Part shown: piece after piece, positions 12,441-15,198 of the stretch
Numbering within the stretch: the first letter of the stretch is position 1
How the letters are laid out: the number at the start of each line of letters is the position of its first letter
Translations under genes and position numbers: made by a program
The notes under the pieces: generated by a model
Databases searched by the model: none
Seen by the model: the letters and a program-made list of their open reading frames with translations, nothing else
Told to the model about the DNA's origin: nothing
Assembly (NCBI GenBank): GCA_937926025.1
Contig: CALANQ010000438.1
Location: forward strand, 1 to 15,198
Origin: an uncultured Acidimicrobiales bacterium
GTDB lineage: Bacteria; Actinomycetota; Acidimicrobiia; Acidimicrobiales; Iamiaceae
DNA: 15,198 bases
Direction: 5' to 3'

Positions 12441-15198
12441 GCCGCTGCTGGCCGCCTCGTTCGAGCGAACCGCTGATCGAGCCCCTCGCCACCTGGCGGT
12501 GACCGACGGGTCCACGCGCCTCACCTACCTGGAGCTCGACGAGCTCGCCAACGCCACCGCCGAGGACCTGATCCGCCAAGGCGTGGCGCCCGGCGTCACC
12601 GTGGCCGTCGAGGTCGACCGCACGGTGGACCTGGCGGTCGCGCTGCTCGCCGTCGTGAAGGCCGGCGGCTGCCTCCTCCCCTTGGATCGCACCCTGCCGT
12701 CCGAGCGGCGAGCGTTCATGACGGCGGACGCAGCCGCCAGCATCTCGATCGAGCACATCGACCGCAGCCGGACGAGCCGGCGCCGTCCTCCGCTGCGTGC
12801 CAGCGCCGACGACCCCGCCTACGTCCTCTACACGTCCGGGTCCTCCGGTCAGCCGAAGGGCGTGCTCGTGGAGCACGGCGCCCTCGCCCGCTACGTGATG
12901 TCGGCGGCGAGCGTGACCCCCGGCCCGCGCCGAGCGTTCACGGCCTCGGTCGGCTTCTCTGCCGCAGTCCGCCAGCTGCTGCTGCCCCTCGCCTACGGCC
13001 ACACGATCTCGATCGTGTCGGAGGAGGCCCGCACGGACCTAGACCTGCTCCTCCGCCGACTCCGCGACGACGAGGTGACCGCCTGGGACACCACCCCTTC
13101 GGTCCTCGACGCCGCGCTCCGCTCGAGTCCGGACCCGGCCGGGGCCCTCGCCGGGCTCTCGACGATCCTCGTCACCGGCGAGGCCTTGTCGCCCAGCACG
13201 GCGGCGCTCGTCCCGCCGAACGTGGCGCTGGTGAACCTCTACTCGCAGACCGAGACCGTCGGCACCGTCACCAGCCACCGCATCGAGGCGGGGCCGACGC
13301 CGCACATCTCCGCCGGCCGGCCGCTTCCGGGTGTTCGGGTGCTCGTGCTCGACGACACGGGGACCCCGGTGGCCGACGGCGAGCCCGGCATCGTGTGGAT
13401 CGGGGGTGACCGCCTGGCGCGCGGCTACGTGGGCGCCGCTGCGACCGGCCAGGACCGGTTCGCGGCGCTGCCCGACGGCGAGCCGGGGTACCGGACCGGT
13501 GACGTGGGCCGCATCGACGACCACGGGAGCCTGGTGCTCCTCGGCCGAAACGACCGGCGGGCGAACGTGGCAGGGATGCGGGTCGAGCTCGGCGAGGTGG
13601 AGGCCACCCTGGCTCGCCAGGCCGCGCTCGCCCGAGCGGTGGTGCACGAGGCTGACGGGCGGCTACGTGCCGTCGTCGTCTTGGAACCGGGTGCGCAGGC
13701 GACGGCACGCGACGTGCTCCGGGAGGCGAGCGCGTGGCTCCCGCGCCACATGGTCCCCGGCGACCTGCGGATCGTGGACCGGCTCCCGCTGCAGGCGAAC
13801 GGCAAGCTCGACTGGTCGCAGCTCCCCGACGACCGCGGCCCTGGCGCCCTCCTCCCCAGCATCGAGCCGGGCGCCACGGACGACGAGCGGCTGGTCATCA
13901 CCCGCGCCGAGGAGCTGCTGGGCGGCCCGTCCGTCGGCGCCACCGACGACCTGTTCGCCCACGGCCTGGACTCGCTGCTCGCCACCCGCCTGCTGGCCCG
14001 CCTCCGGCGCGACACCGGACGGCAGCTCCGGCTCCGCACCGTGTTCGAGGACTCCACACCCCGAGCGCTGGCCGCCGCCCTGGCCCTGGCACCGCGACGA
14101 TCAGACGCGGCGGAGGTCGACCCCGCCGACGAGGGCCGCATGTCCCTCGCCCAGCAACGCCTCTGGACGATGGAGGCGCTGACCGACGGCGCCCCCGTCT
14201 ACAACGTGGTGCGGGTCCTCGAGATCGGCCACGGCACCGACGCTCGGGTGCTCGAGACGGCGCTCTGCCACATCGTCGATCGTCACGATGTCCTGCGCGC
14301 CGCCTTCCCGGTGGTGGACGACCGTCCCACGATGTCCATCCGGCCTCCCGGGGGCTTCGTGCTCCGGGAGGAGGCTGACCTCGACGTGGACCTGCTCCTC
14401 CGAGCGCCGTTCGACCTCACCGCCGAGCCCCTGCTGCGGGCGACCGTGGTGCGCCGGACCGACCAGCCGGACCTGCTCGTCCTCGTGGCCCACCACATCG
14501 TGTGCGACGCGTGGTCGATCGGCGTGCTCGTCGAGGAGCTCGCCCTGCTGCTCCGGGGCGCCCCGCTGGATCCGCTGGAGACCACCTACGTCGCCCACGC
14601 CGCTCGCCAGCGCGCCGCGCTCGACCAGGCGCGGCTCGACGTGCTGACTGACCACTGGCGCTCGCGCCTCGCCGGGCTGCCGCCGCTGCTCGACCTGACG
14701 GCCGGTGGGCCGCGACCGCTGGTGCAGTCCCATGCCGGGGCCACCCACCGCTTCCGCGTGCCCGAGCGCGTCGCCACGGCCATGCGGCGCCACGACGCCA
14801 CCCCGTTCATGTCGCTGCTCACGGCGTTCGCCGTCGTGGTCGGACGCTGGGCTGGACGAACCGATGTCATCATCGGCACCCCGGTCGCCGGACGGACCGA
14901 CGTCGATGTCGAGCCGCTGATCGGGTTCTTCGTGAACACGTTGGCCCTGCGAGTCGACCTGTCCGGAGACCCGACCTTCGAGGAGCTCCTCGGCCGCGTC
15001 CGCGACGTCGCGCTCGATGCCCACGACCATGCCGACCTCCCGTTCGAGCACCTGGTCGAATCGCTTGCACCGACGCGGACCCTCGGCCACGGTCCGCTCG
15101 TGCAGGTGGCGTTCGTCCTGCAGAACGCTCCCCGGCCCCGCTGGGACCTCCCTGGCGTCGAGGTGCGCGAGGTCCCAGCAGACACCGGCACCTCGAAG
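12430..15198 (+). CDS. Nonribosomal peptide synthetase, A-T-C, running off the window
   Basis: The first 923 residues are present. The adenylation domain (about 1-465) has LYTSGSSGQPKG (TSG at 135-137), NLYSQTET at 269-276, YRTGD at 354-358, GRNDRRANVAGMRVELGE and NGKLDW at 457-462. The A4 position reads VGFSAAV, with Ser177 where most domains have the Asp that binds the substrate amino group. The carrier domain follows, with GLDSLL; Ser515 should carry phosphopantetheine. A condensation domain starts near 570 (MSLAQQRLW), with AHHIVCDAWS (His688, His689, Asp693), IGTPVAGRTD, IGFFVNTLAL and LPFEHLVE. The enzyme starts with A rather than C, as expected for a loading module. The GTG at 12430 overlaps the methyltransferase by 11 bases; its ribosome site is weak. 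The product is unknown, and cytosolic assembly-line synthesis is expected. Confidence 0.93.
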   Translation, partial: MLAEPLLAASFERTADRAPRHLAVTDGSTRLTYLELDELANATAEDLIRQGVAPGVTVAVEVDRTVDLAVALLAVVKAGGCLLPLDRTLPSERRAFMTADAAASISIEHIDRSRTSRRRPPLRASADDPAYVLYTSGSSGQPKGVLVEHGALARYVMSAASVTPGPRRAFTASVGFSAAVRQLLLPLAYGHTISIVSEEARTDLDLLLRRLRDDEVTAWDTTPSVLDAALRSSPDPAGALAGLSTILVTGEALSPSTAALVPPNVALVNLYSQTETVGTVTSHRIEAGPTPHISAGRPLPGVRVLVLDDTGTPVADGEPGIVWIGGDRLARGYVGAAATGQDRFAALPDGEPGYRTGDVGRIDDHGSLVLLGRNDRRANVAGMRVELGEVEATLARQAALARAVVHEADGRLRAVVVLEPGAQATARDVLREASAWLPRHMVPGDLRIVDRLPLQANGKLDWSQLPDDRGPGALLPSIEPGATDDERLVITRAEELLGGPSVGATDDLFAHGLDSLLATRLLARLRRDTGRQLRLRTVFEDSTPRALAAALALAPRRSDAAEVDPADEGRMSLAQQRLWTMEALTDGAPVYNVVRVLEIGHGTDARVLETALCHIVDRHDVLRAAFPVVDDRPTMSIRPPGGFVLREEADLDVDLLLRAPFDLTAEPLLRATVVRRTDQPDLLVLVAHHIVCDAWSIGVLVEELALLLRGAPLDPLETTYVAHAARQRAALDQARLDVLTDHWRSRLAGLPPLLDLTAGGPRPLVQSHAGATHRFRVPERVATAMRRHDATPFMSLLTAFAVVVGRWAGRTDVIIGTPVAGRTDVDVEPLIGFFVNTLALRVDLSGDPTFEELLGRVRDVALDAHDHADLPFEHLVESLAPTRTLGHGPLVQVAFVLQNAPRPRWDLPGVEVREVPADTGTSK

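Noticed and set aside
13425..14141. Long minus-strand frames opposite the NRPS
   Set aside because: They are Arg/Ser-rich shadows. All NRPS motifs lie on the + strand in one continuous frame.

Overview
The window is about 70% GC, packed with genes, uses many GTG starts preceded by GGAGG-type ribosome sites, and shows very high third-position GC. This points to a high-GC actinobacterium. The class cannot be fixed from sequence alone; the gene content would suit an Acidimicrobiia-like or other environmental actinobacterium, but that is a guess.

Region 1 (1-1280). The 3' end of an SGNH/GDSL hydrolase gene is followed by a GC-rich hairpin. Next comes a small radical SAM activase-like gene on the + strand. 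Its middle (about 800-1018) reads as coding on the opposite strand, so the gene looks rearranged. A perfect 10-bp hairpin covers both stop codons where this gene meets the minus-strand operon.

Region 2 (1267-8840). This is the most interesting part: a divergent Ser/Thr phospho-signalling module. The minus-strand operon is an uncharacterised MSGPKGG protein, a ClpA/ClpB-type AAA+ ATPase, a double zinc-ribbon FHA protein and a PP2C phosphatase, and every junction overlaps. Diverging from it across only 70 bp are a large multi-pass membrane Ser/Thr kinase and a small membrane protein, ending in a strong hairpin. So writer (kinase), eraser (PP2C), reader (FHA) and a likely effector machine (AAA+) sit together. 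The kinase begins with an array of five TxxD motifs and one TxxE motif, the kind of phosphothreonine site FHA domains bind. The layout recalls the TerY-phosphorylation triad and related predicted stress or conflict systems, but no vWA (TerY-like) gene is visible.

Region 3 (8867-11537). This is a run of minus-strand genes: a YbjN/type-III-chaperone-like protein, a decayed WD40 fragment, an uncharacterised 143-residue protein, a 58-residue DnaJ-type zinc-finger protein and a P1-family (DmpA-like) peptidase.

Region 4 (11676-15198). This is the start of a nonribosomal peptide cluster on the + strand. A SAM-dependent methyltransferase overlaps an NRPS that opens A-T-C and runs off the window. Its adenylation domain lacks the usual Asp that holds the substrate amino group, so it may load an unusual starter. 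No tRNA, rRNA, CRISPR array or insertion sequence was seen.
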